Counted from the stretch's first letter, positions 17,209 through 27,005 are shown. The stretch: DNA of 64,000 nucleotides from Syntrophales bacterium (GCA_026416455.1 JAOAFE010000002.1:150212-214211), one strand, 5' to 3'. Numbers and translations are program-made. Notes: generated from the sequence alone by a model not told the origin.

Positions 17209-17874
17209 ATGGAGAAAAGCAAGATTGCTTGTATCATTACGACGATAGCCGTGATTTGCTGGATTTTGTCCTGTGCTCCTGGACGGGAGATGTATCACGT
17301 AAAGTTAAAGTATGAACCAATGAGCGTGAAACCCCTATTTGAGGCAGGAGAGAGAAAACACGTGACCGTTGCCTTCTTTCGGGATGCGAGGACCATCGAC
17401 GACCCCGTCAAGATGGGGTGGGTCAGCCATCCAAAGGGGAGACGGTGGGTGATGCCGGAGGAAAAATATCCTGATGTGGCCGTGACGGAGGCCGTAAGAG
17501 AATACCTAAAAAGCTGCGGGGTGAGTGTGGAAGCCCAACATCCCCGCTGGGATCTGACGGAGGAATCAATCGAGGCAAATTGGGGACATATTATCTTAGG
17601 CGGTGCCATCGAAGAACTAGAAGTACTCTGTGATGATACGGATCGCTTCAATCCGGTAAAGAAATATCAAGCTAGAGTGAAGCTTAAGGTCGTTCTGGCC
17701 GATGGAAAGAGAAAGAAAATAGTTTACAGAACGGAAGCCGAGGCCCGTATGTCCCTCCAAGACATTTCCTGTTCGCCGGAAAAGATGGAAAAACTGCTGA
17801 ATGCCGCCCTTTACGAGGTTTTGGAGAGGATTTTTGCCGGAAAAGAAATGGTGCAATTGCTCAAGGCCCTATGA
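17209..17874 (+). CDS. Unknown lipoprotein in the sugar operon
   Basis: 221 residues with a lipoprotein signal peptide ([20 protein letters not shown], then S-C at the lipobox). After the Cys the protein is a soluble alpha/beta domain: [52 protein letters not shown]. The repeated pattern of a strand, then a helix leading to an outer-membrane-lipoprotein-like GGxIxEL motif, recalls YajG-type or LptE/TolB-N-like periplasmic domains. I cannot name a family. It overlaps the glycosyltransferase start by 4 bases. Confidence 0.75.
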   Translation: MEKSKIACIITTIAVICWILSCAPGREMYHVKLKYEPMSVKPLFEAGERKHVTVAFFRDARTIDDPVKMGWVSHPKGRRWVMPEEKYPDVAVTEAVREYLKSCGVSVEAQHPRWDLTEESIEANWGHIILGGAIEELEVLCDDTDRFNPVKKYQARVKLKVVLADGKRKKIVYRTEAEARMSLQDISCSPEKMEKLLNAALYEVLERIFAGKEMVQLLKAL

Positions 17875-19310
17875 AGGTCTTTGTCGTTTTAGTGGGCATA
17901 TCGAATAGAGAAGAGATCTCCTCTTTCCTTCCCCTCTTCGGGCACCCTCAAGTGTCCGGTGGAGTTGTCATAACTCCATTGGCTGTTGATTTCGGCGGAA
18001 CTATAGCTGGCCTCGTAACGGATAAGGTAGAAAGCAGCGACACAATTGCCCAATTGGCAGACCAGGCAAAGGGAGATTACATCCTGTGGGTGGATGCGAA
18101 AAAGAGCTTACACGTTTTCCCAGAAGCCCTGGAGCGCAGTCTTTCGGTCGCCCAAGATTGTGGGGCAAGTATCGTCTATGCAGATTATGAGGAACGTGCT
18201 CTAACGGACTACGAGCTGGGAAGCGTAAGGGATAATTTCGATTTAGGCCCTTTTCTTTTTTTGCATCGAGAACGGTTGAAAGACATTTTGGCTAGGGAGA
18301 GGCGTGGCTATCGTTTGGCTGGACTTTACGACGCCCGCCTTAAATTGTCGCGCCTGGGACCAATCGTCCACCTGCGAGAGCCTCTCGGGCAAGAAAGGTC
18401 GGCAAAGGATTATGATAAGGAAAAGTTTTCTTACCTGGAGGCGACCAATGAAGCTTATCAACGGGAACTGGAGCATGCTTTCACCGAGCATTTAAAAGCC
18501 ATCGGGGCGTATTTAGCCCCCGAGTATGAGCCCTTGCCTTACGACCATGATCTCTATCCCGTAGAGGCAAGCATTATAATTCCCGTAAAAAACCGTGCTT
18601 CCACCATAGGAGATGCGCTAAGGAGTGCCCTTAGTCAGAAGGCGAGCTTTCCCTTCAATATCATAGTTGTGGACAATCATTCGACCGATGGAACCAGTCA
18701 GATCCTCGATGAGCAAGCCCACAAAAATAGTAATCTTATAGTCCTAAGGCCGGAAAGGACGGATCTCAATATTGGCGGCTGCTGGAACTTAGCTGTCCGC
18801 TCACCACATTGTGGGAGATGGGCTGTACAGCTTGATTCGGATGACCTTTACGCTCACGAGGGGGTGCTTTCGATGATCGTTCATATGCTCTCCGGCGGGG
18901 ATTATGCCATGGTTATTGGTTCATATACCTTAGTGGATATGAAAGGCCGGATCCTGCCTCCTGGCATAATTACCCATCGGGAATGGACGGAAGAAAATGG
19001 GCGGAATAACGCTTTGCGGGTGGAGGGTTTTGGTGCTCCCCGCGCCTTCCGCACGCAGATATTAAGAAATATGCCCTTTCCCAACGTAAGTTACGGGGAA
19101 GATTATGCCGTAGCGTTGAGGATTTCTCGTTTTTACCGGATAGGTCGGATCTTCGAAAGCATTTACTTTTGTCGGCGATGGGAAGGAAATTCCGATGCCC
19201 GTCTTACTCCGGAGAGGGTAAATGAATTCAACGCCTACAAAGATCGAATTCGTACGATAGAGATCATGGCCCGCCAGCGCCTGAACGAGAGGAGACGTGA
19301 AAGGAATTAA
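17871..19310 (+). CDS. Family 2 glycosyltransferase with degenerate N-terminal GT-like domain
   Basis: 479 residues. The C-terminal half (about 230-460) is a normal GT-A domain: [45 protein letters not shown] (the DxD), and a late motif [19 protein letters not shown]. The N-terminal half (1-220) looks like a second GT-A fold that has lost its key residues: [20 protein letters not shown], then IVYADYEER. No membrane segment. It overlaps the lipoprotein gene by 4 bases and the DUF4922 gene by 14, so all are one operon. Donor and acceptor are unknown; an activated amino sugar from the two upstream enzymes is the simplest guess. Confidence 0.87.
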   Translation: MKVFVVLVGISNREEISSFLPLFGHPQVSGGVVITPLAVDFGGTIAGLVTDKVESSDTIAQLADQAKGDYILWVDAKKSLHVFPEALERSLSVAQDCGASIVYADYEERALTDYELGSVRDNFDLGPFLFLHRERLKDILARERRGYRLAGLYDARLKLSRLGPIVHLREPLGQERSAKDYDKEKFSYLEATNEAYQRELEHAFTEHLKAIGAYLAPEYEPLPYDHDLYPVEASIIIPVKNRASTIGDALRSALSQKASFPFNIIVVDNHSTDGTSQILDEQAHKNSNLIVLRPERTDLNIGGCWNLAVRSPHCGRWAVQLDSDDLYAHEGVLSMIVHMLSGGDYAMVIGSYTLVDMKGRILPPGIITHREWTEENGRNNALRVEGFGAPRAFRTQILRNMPFPNVSYGEDYAVALRISRFYRIGRIFESIYFCRRWEGNSDARLTPERVNEFNAYKDRIRTIEIMARQRLNERRRERN

Positions 19311-20211
19311 TCCAATCCTGGCAGAATTTTTCGATCGACAGAGGAGAACATGGTCTGAATTCAACGGGGCCTGCCAAGCCCTAGGTGGGGCCCAGTCAAA
19401 GAGAATAGAGTTCGAGGGCGGTTATTTTCTAGTGCAACTAAACCCCCAAAGGCGGGTCAATGTAGAAGTCACACCTGATGACACCCCATGCCTTCTTTGT
19501 GAAGAAAATCTTCCATTGGAGCAGGAGAGAATGCCTTTGGGTGAATCCCTCTATCTCTTGTGCAATCCCCGACCGATCTTCCCCTATCATTTCACTTTGG
19601 CATCTCGCCAACATGAAAAGCAGGCAATAGAAGGTCGCGAAAAACTGTTATTAGATGTGGCAAAAGAATTGGGGCCGGGCGTGGCCTTATTTTATAACGG
19701 TCCCCATTCAGGAGCCTCTATTCCCTTTCATTTCCACTTCCAGGCCGTGCCCTTTTCTAATCTCCCTATTCATGAGGATCGTCGATGGTTGAAATGGGCA
19801 GATCTTTCGGTCGTCGCCTTAGTGAATCACCAGATACGAAGCTACTTCTTCCTGCGAGGGACAGATAGAGATGCCTTAATCGAAAACGTAAGGCGCTTTA
19901 TGATGGCGTGGAAAAAGGTCTCGGCCAGTGAAGATGAACCCATGGTAAATATCATAGTAGCCTTCGAAGATGGGTTGTGGCTCGTTTATATCTTTCCCCG
20001 TCGGGGTCATCGGCCGAAAAGATTCTTCGCAAGCGAAGGAGAGAAGATTATCGTAACACCGGGAGCGGTAGAGATGGGAGGAGTGATAGTGACGGTGCGG
20101 GAAAGGGATTTTCTTGCTTTGAATGAAAGAATATTACAGGAAATCATGAGCGATGTCTGTGTTGCCCCTGAAGTGCTCGATGATATTGTGAGGCAATGTA
20201 AGTGTTTATAA
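19297..20211 (+). CDS. DUF4922 protein, HIT-like nucleotidyltransferase/phosphorylase
   Basis: 304 residues. Two features point to the HIT/GalT superfamily of GDP-hexose phosphorylase (VTC2/GDPGP1) type: CLLCEENLP with a CxxC and the catalytic-type triad region [10 protein letters not shown] (H-x-H-x-Q). HIT enzymes transfer nucleotides through a histidine or split NDP-sugars with phosphate. The GTG start at 19297 follows GAGGAGAC and overlaps the glycosyltransferase by 14 bases. The DUF4922 assignment is from memory of the family's layout; enzymatic direction (nucleotide transfer versus phosphorolysis) is inference. Confidence 0.72.
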   Translation: MKGINPILAEFFDRQRRTWSEFNGACQALGGAQSKRIEFEGGYFLVQLNPQRRVNVEVTPDDTPCLLCEENLPLEQERMPLGESLYLLCNPRPIFPYHFTLASRQHEKQAIEGREKLLLDVAKELGPGVALFYNGPHSGASIPFHFHFQAVPFSNLPIHEDRRWLKWADLSVVALVNHQIRSYFFLRGTDRDALIENVRRFMMAWKKVSASEDEPMVNIIVAFEDGLWLVYIFPRRGHRPKRFFASEGEKIIVTPGAVEMGGVIVTVRERDFLALNERILQEIMSDVCVAPEVLDDIVRQCKCL

Positions 20212-20255
20212 AAATTAAACATACGTTTTGCTTAAGAAGGTCGTGAAATTTGTAG

Positions 20256-20285
20256 TTGACAGGTATCGGCCATGTTTGTTATTGT
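20256..20285 (+). promoter_or_regulatory. Promoter of the liv-fadD operon
   Basis: TTGACA at 20256-20261 with TATTGT at 20280-20285 (18-base spacer). It lies between the DUF4922 stop and livM, 60 bases before the chosen ATG. A palindrome covers the -10 region. Confidence 0.5.
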
Positions 20286-20294
20286 GAAACAAAC
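20274..20294. promoter_or_regulatory. Palindromic operator candidate over the liv promoter
   Basis: GTTTGTT (20274-20280), 7 bases, AACAAAC (20288-20294): perfect 7-base arms overlapping the -10 box. Dyads of this size suit a TetR or similar dimer. No regulator gene is adjacent. A second, looser stem GGGGTC/GACCCC (20299-20328) follows in the leader. Confidence 0.4.
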
Positions 20295-20345
20295 GGTAGG
20301 GGTCAGAGAGGCGGGTTCCGTAGACCCCAGGGGGGGACGAAATAT

Positions 20346-21401
20346 ATGGACATGAAGCGCGACTACTACGAAGACGTTCAGCTCTTCGAAAGTAACGTCG
20401 TGCTTTTTTGGACGGTAGTTTTACTGGTTTTTCTTTTTACTCTTCCCCTCTACGTGCCGTCTTATCGTTTTTCCCTTTTTAATCTCGTTTTGGTTCACGT
20501 GATTTTAGCCGTGGGGTTAAATATACTCGTCGGCAACACGGGTCAGATTTCCCTGGGTCATGCGGGATTTTTTGCCATTGGAGCTTACGGCACGACCCTT
20601 CTTATGACGAAGTTGGGGCTCCCCTTTGTTCTCGCTTTGCCCCTTGCCGCTTTTATTTCGTCCGCGTTCGGTTTTATTTTGGGCCTTCCGGCGCTGAGGC
20701 TCGAGGGACCGTATCTATCCATAGCGACTTTGGGTTTCGGGCTGACGGTAACCCATATAATAGGGCACTGGGATTTCTTCGGTGGGCGAACGGGGTTGCA
20801 AGTTCCGCCCCTCGATTTAGGTGGCGGCTTTATTCTCAAGACGGATGTACAGAAGTATTATCTCATTCTCATCATCACCATTTTTCTGGTCCTTTCGGCG
20901 CGTAATCTGTTGAAGACCCGGGTTGGTCGGGCTTTTGTCGCCATTAGAGATAGTGACATTGCGGCCGAGGTAATCGGAGTTAATTTACTCATCTACAAGA
21001 CTCTATCCTTTGCCGTAAGTGCTTTTTATGCGGGGATTGCGGGGGGTCTCTTTGGGTTTGTTCTTGGCTTTTTTAATCCCGAACCTTTCAATCTCATCCT
21101 TTCTATTGTCTTTCTCGTGATGATCGTGGTCGGCGGATTAGGGGCCATTGCCGGGTCCATCATGGGGGCCACCTTGATTACTATCCTTCAATATAGTCTG
21201 CTCAAAAACATAAAGGAAGTACCTTATGTGGGACCTTTCATGGTGGACATATCGAGTCGCTGGTTTACCGTCATTGGCTTAGAGAACCTAAATAGCATCG
21301 TCCTTGGTCTCATTATGATTGCCATTGTTATCTTCGAGCCGTTGGGTATATACGGTATATGGTTGCGTATAAAAAAGTATTGGAGGACATGGCCATTCTG
21401 A
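20346..21401 (+). CDS. livM: LivM-type branched-chain amino acid ABC transporter permease
   Basis: Inner-membrane permease of 351 residues with about nine to ten hydrophobic helices. NILVGNTGQISLGHAGFFAI is the LivM signature, and AIRDSDIAAEVIGVN is the coupling-loop motif contacting the ATPase. The ATG at 20346 is behind GGGGGGGA; the longer open frame from 20256 would begin in the promoter. First gene of livM-livH-binding protein-livG-livF-fadD. Confidence 0.94.
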   Translation: MDMKRDYYEDVQLFESNVVLFWTVVLLVFLFTLPLYVPSYRFSLFNLVLVHVILAVGLNILVGNTGQISLGHAGFFAIGAYGTTLLMTKLGLPFVLALPLAAFISSAFGFILGLPALRLEGPYLSIATLGFGLTVTHIIGHWDFFGGRTGLQVPPLDLGGGFILKTDVQKYYLILIITIFLVLSARNLLKTRVGRAFVAIRDSDIAAEVIGVNLLIYKTLSFAVSAFYAGIAGGLFGFVLGFFNPEPFNLILSIVFLVMIVVGGLGAIAGSIMGATLITILQYSLLKNIKEVPYVGPFMVDISSRWFTVIGLENLNSIVLGLIMIAIVIFEPLGIYGIWLRIKKYWRTWPF

Positions 21402-21417
21402 CATTTTTGGGGGTGGG

Positions 21418-22290
21418 ATGTACGGACAGTTAATCGTAGAAGGTTTATCGATCGGAGCATGTTATGCCGTCTTCGGCATTGCCGTCGTCATAATCTATAA
21501 GACGTCCGAGGTCATCAACTTTGCCCAGGGTGAGATGGCTATGATATCTACGTTCGTAGCCTATCATATTCTTAACGTCTACGGATGGCCTTTTTGGTAT
21601 GCCTTTATCGGGGCTCTTTTTTTTGCCGTCTTGCTCGGTGTATTTATTGAGGTGTGCTTTTTGCGGCCCGCCAAAGATCCTACGGTATTGGGTCTCATTG
21701 TTATCACCTTAGGGGCAGAGATGTTGCTCATGGGTCTGGCTAGTTGGAAGTGGGGGGCGGAGCAAAAAGACTTTGCCTTACCCTTTTCTTTCCACAAAAC
21801 GCACGAACTATTCAAGGGAGTAGTAATAAACGATTGGTCTATTGCCGTCTTCGTCATGGCGGCGGTCCTCATGATCTTTCTCTATATCTTTTTCCGTTAT
21901 ACGAAGCTGGGTGTAGCCATGAGGGCGACGCAGCAGAATGAGCATGCGGCGCGAATTATGGGTATTAAGGTGGAGCGGGTATTCTCCTTTGCCTGGGGAT
22001 TTAGCTCCTTAATCGGGGCCCTGGCGGGCATGTTTTTCGCCGCTCGGTCCACTTTGGACCCGGCCTATATGATGGAGCCTTTTCTTCGGGCCTTTGCCGC
22101 CGCCGTCTTAGGTGGGCTCATGAGTATACCCGGGGTCGTCATCGGAGGAGGTATTTTGGGTATTCTGGAAAACTTCGTCGGTTTCCATTGGCCGGCGTGG
22201 AAACCCATCGTCGCTTTTCTCGTCATCGTTGCCGTCCTGTGTATCCGACCGAGTGGTTTGTTTGCTCGTCATTACGAGAAAAAGGTATAG
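21418..22290 (+). CDS. livH: LivH-type branched-chain amino acid ABC transporter permease
   Basis: 290 residues, multiple membrane helices. IYKTSEVINFAQGEMAMI is the diagnostic N-terminal motif, and AMRATQQNEHAARIMGI is the EAA-like coupling loop; the end AVLCIRPSGLFA is typical. Forms the membrane channel with LivM. 16 bases after livM. Confidence 0.94.
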   Translation: MYGQLIVEGLSIGACYAVFGIAVVIIYKTSEVINFAQGEMAMISTFVAYHILNVYGWPFWYAFIGALFFAVLLGVFIEVCFLRPAKDPTVLGLIVITLGAEMLLMGLASWKWGAEQKDFALPFSFHKTHELFKGVVINDWSIAVFVMAAVLMIFLYIFFRYTKLGVAMRATQQNEHAARIMGIKVERVFSFAWGFSSLIGALAGMFFAARSTLDPAYMMEPFLRAFAAAVLGGLMSIPGVVIGGGILGILENFVGFHWPAWKPIVAFLVIVAVLCIRPSGLFARHYEKKV

Positions 22291-22336
22291 CGGAAGGGGT
22301 TGGGATTAACCTTATGGCGAAAAGGAGGTTTAGGTT

Positions 22337-23533
22337 ATGAAAGGGAAAGGAAGGTTTTGGGCAGTACTGTTTACTATTTCGTCTTTGGTCTTGTGGACAG
22401 GAATAGGTTTGTGTGGTGCCCCGGGATTTGATGACAAGGAGATTAGGATTGCGGCATGGGGCCCTCAGACGGGGCCGGCTGCACCGTGGGGTAGTGTAGC
22501 TCGGGCGCCAGCCGTACTGGCCGCTATGATCAATGAACAGGGCGGCATTCATGGCAGAAAGCTGAAACATTTTGTGCGTGATGACCAGTACAACCCCGCT
22601 CAGACGAAGGTGGTTGTCAAGGAACTGGTGGAAAAAGAAGGTATATTTTCCTTTGTCTGCGGTACCGGTTCGGCGGGTGGCTTGGCGGTGAAAGATTATC
22701 TGGCCCAGAATAAGGTTATTTGGGTGGGTCCGGCGACATCAGTCAAAGAGTATGTCTTCCCCGTTCAGCCTTACCTTTTTAGCGTTTATCCCCTCTACGA
22801 GGATGAAGGAAGTATTCTGACCAAGTACGTAATCGAGAAGCTGGGGATAAAAGAGATAGGTGTAGTGTATCAGAATGATCCCTATGGGAAGAACGGGTTA
22901 GACGGTGTACGGCAGAGACTCGATCATTTGAAAATGAAGGCCGTTGCCGAAATACCAGTGGAGGCCACGGAGAAGGACCTGTCTTCCCATGTACTTAAAT
23001 TAAAGAGCGCTGGTGCCAAAGCAGTATTAATGTGGGTTCATCCAACCACGGGGGTCGTATTAGTAAAAACCGCGGCAACCATCGGTTACAAGCCGCAATG
23101 GGTGGCGTCCAACACCCTCTCGGATTTTGAATTGATGAACAAAATTTCTGGTGGGCTCTGGGAAGGCATAATCACCGGTGCCTTCATGCTCCCTCCGGAT
23201 TCAGACGATCCGCGGGTAGTCAAGTATCGTGAGGCTGCCAAAAAATATGCTCCTGAGGAAAGGTTCGGTGTCTTCTTTATGGCCGGCATCATGTTTACCG
23301 AACCCTTGGTTGAGGCTCTTAAGCGGGTAGGGAAAAACTTAAGTACCGAAGCGGTTTTAAAGGCTCTAAACTCAATGAAGAATTTTCAGGGTGTCGGTCC
23401 GAAGCTGACCTGGTCGCCGGATCAGCATCAAGGTAGTGATTCCATTCAGATTTGGAAGTGTGGACCGGGTGGTAAGACGATTCTCCTCCAGGACTGGACG
23501 GTGAACGAGCTGGCACATTGGAAGAAAAAATAG
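22337..23533 (+). CDS. Periplasmic substrate-binding protein of the Liv-type transporter
   Basis: 398 residues with a Sec signal peptide (MKGKGRFW, hydrophobic core, cut near CGAPG). The mature type I periplasmic-binding fold begins EIRIAAWGPQTGPAAPWG and continues INEQGGIHGRKLKHFVRDDQ and VVYQNDPYGKNG. AAGGAGG lies before the ATG. The family binds branched-chain amino acids, amides, or aromatic and fatty acids. Linkage to an acyl-CoA synthetase makes a carboxylic acid substrate likely, but the pocket cannot be read. Confidence 0.93.
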   Translation: MKGKGRFWAVLFTISSLVLWTGIGLCGAPGFDDKEIRIAAWGPQTGPAAPWGSVARAPAVLAAMINEQGGIHGRKLKHFVRDDQYNPAQTKVVVKELVEKEGIFSFVCGTGSAGGLAVKDYLAQNKVIWVGPATSVKEYVFPVQPYLFSVYPLYEDEGSILTKYVIEKLGIKEIGVVYQNDPYGKNGLDGVRQRLDHLKMKAVAEIPVEATEKDLSSHVLKLKSAGAKAVLMWVHPTTGVVLVKTAATIGYKPQWVASNTLSDFELMNKISGGLWEGIITGAFMLPPDSDDPRVVKYREAAKKYAPEERFGVFFMAGIMFTEPLVEALKRVGKNLSTEAVLKALNSMKNFQGVGPKLTWSPDQHQGSDSIQIWKCGPGGKTILLQDWTVNELAHWKKK

Positions 23534-23553
23534 AAGGTAATTCGGAGCGATAC

Positions 23554-24345
23554 ATGGGCGATCACTTTCGGGTGGAAAACCTATCCATCAGTTTCGGTGG
23601 ACTCAAAGCCGTGGATGGAGTGAGCTTTGACGTGGAGCCGAACACGATCTTTTCCATCATCGGTCCAAATGGATCGGGAAAGACGACCATTTTCAACCTT
23701 ATCTGCGGCATTTATCATCCCCATTCGGGGCGGATTATCCTTGAGGGAAGAAACATAGTGGGGTTGAAGCCCGATCGCATCGCCCGTTTAGGTATCGCGA
23801 GGACTTTTCAAAACATTGAACTCTTCGGTAATGCAACGGTCATGGATAACATTATGCTCGGTCGCCATATCCATATGAAGACCGGTGTGTTTTCTGGTGC
23901 CTTTATGTGGTGGCGGGGATCCCGGGCTGCCCAAGAAGAGATTGTCCATCGGGAGGAAGTGGAAAAAATTATAGATTTTCTAGATCTCCAATCCGTGAGG
24001 GATCAGTTTGTCTCCAGCCTGCCTTACGGGAAGAGAAAGCTTGTCGAACTGGGGAGGGCCTTGGCGCTAAAACCAAAGGTCCTCCTCCTGGATGAGCCCT
24101 CAGCAGGCATGAACACGGAAGAAAAAGAGGACTTGAGCATTTGGATTAAAGACATTCGGGAGGACTACAAAGTCACCATTCTTTTAATTGAGCACGACAT
24201 GAATATGATTATGGGCATTTCAGATCGTGTCATCTGTTTGAACTACGGTCGGAAGATCGCCGAGGGGTTGCCTCAGGAGGTGCAAAAGCACCCGGAGGTC
24301 ATCGAGGCCTACCTGGGTGAGGAGGACATATTCCGTCATGCTTAA
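23554..24345 (+). CDS. livG: LivG-type ABC transporter ATPase
   Basis: 263 residues. Walker A GPNGSGKTT, Q-loop in RTFQNIELFGNATVMDNI, Walker B LLLDEPSAGMN, His switch LLIEHDMNMIMGI. The signature is LPYGKRKLVELGRAL, the LivG version of LSGGQ. The ATG at 23554 follows GGAGCG and skips a 12-residue upstream extension. It overlaps livF by 8 bases. Confidence 0.95.
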   Translation: MGDHFRVENLSISFGGLKAVDGVSFDVEPNTIFSIIGPNGSGKTTIFNLICGIYHPHSGRIILEGRNIVGLKPDRIARLGIARTFQNIELFGNATVMDNIMLGRHIHMKTGVFSGAFMWWRGSRAAQEEIVHREEVEKIIDFLDLQSVRDQFVSSLPYGKRKLVELGRALALKPKVLLLDEPSAGMNTEEKEDLSIWIKDIREDYKVTILLIEHDMNMIMGISDRVICLNYGRKIAEGLPQEVQKHPEVIEAYLGEEDIFRHA

Positions 24346-25120
24346 AGTCAACAACATCGAAACGTGGTACGACCTCATCCGAGCTTTGCACGGCATTTCC
24401 TTCGAGGTCAAAGAAGGGACGATCGTTGCCCTTTTGGGTTCCAATGGAGCGGGAAAGACAACTACTTTAAAGACCATCATGCGCCTTCTTTACGATTTGC
24501 GAGAAGAACAACCGGAAAAAGGCACGATCGAATTCATGGGTGTGCGTATCGATCGGAAGGATACGGAGGAGATAGTCCGGATGGGGATCAGCTATGTACC
24601 CGAAGGGAGAGAGGTCTTCCCGGAGCTCACGGTGGCGGAAAACATACTCATGGGCGCCTATACGAGGAAGGATAGGAAGGGTGTCAAGGAAGACATGGAA
24701 AGGCTAATGGCCCGTTTTCCCATTCTGGCGGAAAGAAGAAATCAGGAGGCCGGCTACCTGAGCGGCGGAGAGCAGCAGATGCTAGCCATCGCCCGGGCCC
24801 TCATGAGCCGACCGAAACTCCTGATGCTGGACGAACCGTCATTAGGCCTTTCCCCTCTTCTTACAAAACAGATTTTCGATATCATTAAGGAGCTCAACGA
24901 AAAAGACGGGGTTACCATCCTCCTCGTGGAGCAAAACGTGAACATGGCTTTGAAATATGCCCATTTTGCCTACCTCATGGAAAATGGTCGCATCGTGCGG
25001 GCCGATAGGCCGGAGGTGCTAAGAGAAGATGAGGATGTAAAAGAGTTCTACTTGGGGATTGCAACTGAGCAATCCGTGAAGGGTTTCAAGCGTTATCGCA
25101 GAAAGGTGAGGTTCAGATGA
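24338..25120 (+). CDS. livF: LivF-type ABC transporter ATPase
   Basis: 260 residues. Walker A GSNGAGKTT, YVPEGREVFPELTVAENILM (LivF-specific), signature YLSGGEQQMLAIARAL, Walker B LLMLDEPSLGLSP. The ATG at 24338 is preceded by GAGGAGG; an alternative GTG at 24317 lies upstream. A C-terminal basic extension (GFKRYRRKVRFR) is slightly longer than usual. It overlaps fadD by 4 bases. Confidence 0.95.
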   Translation: MLKVNNIETWYDLIRALHGISFEVKEGTIVALLGSNGAGKTTTLKTIMRLLYDLREEQPEKGTIEFMGVRIDRKDTEEIVRMGISYVPEGREVFPELTVAENILMGAYTRKDRKGVKEDMERLMARFPILAERRNQEAGYLSGGEQQMLAIARALMSRPKLLMLDEPSLGLSPLLTKQIFDIIKELNEKDGVTILLVEQNVNMALKYAHFAYLMENGRIVRADRPEVLREDEDVKEFYLGIATEQSVKGFKRYRRKVRFR

Positions 25121-26934
25121 CGCCTTTGGAAGAAACGGTCGATACTCTACCTAAGGCCTTTGTCCGAACGGTGAAGAAACAACCGAACCGGGTGGCCCTA
25201 CGCTATAAGGAATACGGCATTTGGCACGATGTTACGTGGGCGGAGTATCTCGAAAAGGTAAAGCAGGTCGCCATGGGCCTTTATGCCTTAGGGGTCAAAA
25301 GGGGGGATAAAGTTTCCATTATTGGGGAAAACAAACCCGAATGGCTGTATAGTGCCATGGGTGTGATGTCCATCGGAGCAACCTTTGTCGGCATTTATAC
25401 GACCAATCCCGCACCGGAATGCGAGTATGTGGTAGGTCATTCCGAGTCGGTCGTTTATATCTGCGAGGATGAGGAACAGTTTGATAAGGCCCTCGTCTTC
25501 CGGTCTCGGACGCCCAAGTTGAGAAAGCTCATCGTCTGGGACATGGAGGGACTGCGCCATTTTGAAGACCCTATGCTCATGAGTTTCGACGATTTACTGG
25601 CCTTGGGGAAAAAAACAAACGAAGAGCATCCAGGTCTTTTTGATGAGCTCGTATCTCAAGGCAAAGGGGAAGATATAGGGGGCATCATCTATACGTCTGG
25701 TACGACCGGTCCTCCCAAGGGAGCCATGCTGTCACACGAGGGTTACCTGTGGGTGGGGCAGAAGGCGGTGGAGATTACCCAGACGACACCGGAGGATGAG
25801 ACCATTTCTTTTTTACCTCTTAACCACGTCTATGAGCAAATCTTCGATCTTATGGTTCACGTCCAGGCGGGACACATCGTGAACTTCACGGAAAACACGG
25901 ATACGGTTATGGGAGACATGAAGGATGTCTCGCCCACCCTTTTCCATGCCGTGCCTCGCATTTGGGAGAAGTACTATTCCGGAATCGTCCTCAAAATGGA
26001 AGATGCCACTTGGTTTAAGAGGACTTGTTACAACATAGCTGTGAAAATCGGTTCCCAGTACAACACGGTAAAGCTGAGTGGGAAGAAAATACCTCTCCCC
26101 CTTCAGGTTGCCTACTGGATAGCCTATTTCGTCGTTTTTCGTAAACTTAAAGAGCGGTTAGGATTTGATCGGGTACGGCTTGGTTTTTCTGGCGCCGCGC
26201 CCATCTCGCACAATATTCTCAAATACTTCCAAAGCATTGGCATTCCCATCCGGGAAGGGTATGGTATGACGGAGACAACAGGCATAACCCATATGTCGGA
26301 TGAAAAGAATTTCAAACTCGGGACGGTGGGAAAGGCCTTGCCGGGCACGGAGGTGAAGATAGCGGAAGACGGGGAAATTCTCGTGCGTCATAAAGGCATC
26401 TTCAAAGGTTACTATCGAGACGAGGAAAAGACCAAAGAAGCCTTGAGAGACGGCTGGCTTTACACTGGAGATGTGGGTGAGGTGGATGAGGAAGGTTACC
26501 TCAAGATTACGGATAGGAAGAAGGACCTCATCATCACAGCGGGGGGCAAAAACATCGCTCCTCAGTACATCGAGAACTTGCTTAAGTTTTCTCCTTATAT
26601 CAACGATGCCGTTGTCATTGGTGATGGGCGTAAATATCTGACCGCTCTCATCGTCATTGACGAAGAAAACGTGGTTAAGTACGCTCAGGACCATAAAGTG
26701 CAGTATACGACCTTCGCGAGCCTCACACGGGCACCAGAGGTGGTGAAACTCATCGAGGAAGAGGTGAATAAGGTCAACAAACAGCTCGCCCGCGTAGAGA
26801 ACATAAGGAAGTTCCGCATCTTGGACAAGAAGCTTTACACGGAAGACGGTGAAGTCACCCCCACCATGAAGGTAAAAAGAAAGGCCATCAACGAGCAGTA
26901 CAAGGACTTAATCGAGTCCATGTATCAGGATTGA
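25117..26934 (+). CDS. Long-chain-type acyl-CoA synthetase (AMP-binding)
   Basis: 605 residues, cytoplasmic or membrane-peripheral. P-loop IIYTSGTTGPPKGAM, A5 motif REGYGMTETTG, A8 region GWLYTGDVGEVDEEGYLKITDRKKDLIIT, catalytic Lys near PTMKVKRK. It forms acyl-AMP and then acyl-CoA. The size and motifs match long-chain (FadD15/ACSL-like) synthetases. The ATG overlaps livF by 4 bases, so transport and CoA activation are coupled in one operon: uptake followed by trapping as a CoA ester. Confidence 0.93.
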   Translation: MTPLEETVDTLPKAFVRTVKKQPNRVALRYKEYGIWHDVTWAEYLEKVKQVAMGLYALGVKRGDKVSIIGENKPEWLYSAMGVMSIGATFVGIYTTNPAPECEYVVGHSESVVYICEDEEQFDKALVFRSRTPKLRKLIVWDMEGLRHFEDPMLMSFDDLLALGKKTNEEHPGLFDELVSQGKGEDIGGIIYTSGTTGPPKGAMLSHEGYLWVGQKAVEITQTTPEDETISFLPLNHVYEQIFDLMVHVQAGHIVNFTENTDTVMGDMKDVSPTLFHAVPRIWEKYYSGIVLKMEDATWFKRTCYNIAVKIGSQYNTVKLSGKKIPLPLQVAYWIAYFVVFRKLKERLGFDRVRLGFSGAAPISHNILKYFQSIGIPIREGYGMTETTGITHMSDEKNFKLGTVGKALPGTEVKIAEDGEILVRHKGIFKGYYRDEEKTKEALRDGWLYTGDVGEVDEEGYLKITDRKKDLIITAGGKNIAPQYIENLLKFSPYINDAVVIGDGRKYLTALIVIDEENVVKYAQDHKVQYTTFASLTRAPEVVKLIEEEVNKVNKQLARVENIRKFRILDKKLYTEDGEVTPTMKVKRKAINEQYKDLIESMYQD

Positions 26935-26946
26935 TTTCCTTCGTCC

Positions 26947-26976
26947 TTGACAGCAAATCCCGTTTTATTTCATAAG
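26947..26976 (+). promoter_or_regulatory. Possible promoter of the Sms/Suf pair
   Basis: TTGACA at 26947-26952 and a weak -10 CATAAG at 26971-26976 (18-base spacer), 13 bases past the fadD stop and 29 before the SufC-like ATG. The -35 is perfect; the -10 is poor. Confidence 0.35.
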
Positions 26977-27005
26977 ATGTAAGAATTTGCTCCGGGAGGT
27001 GGATA

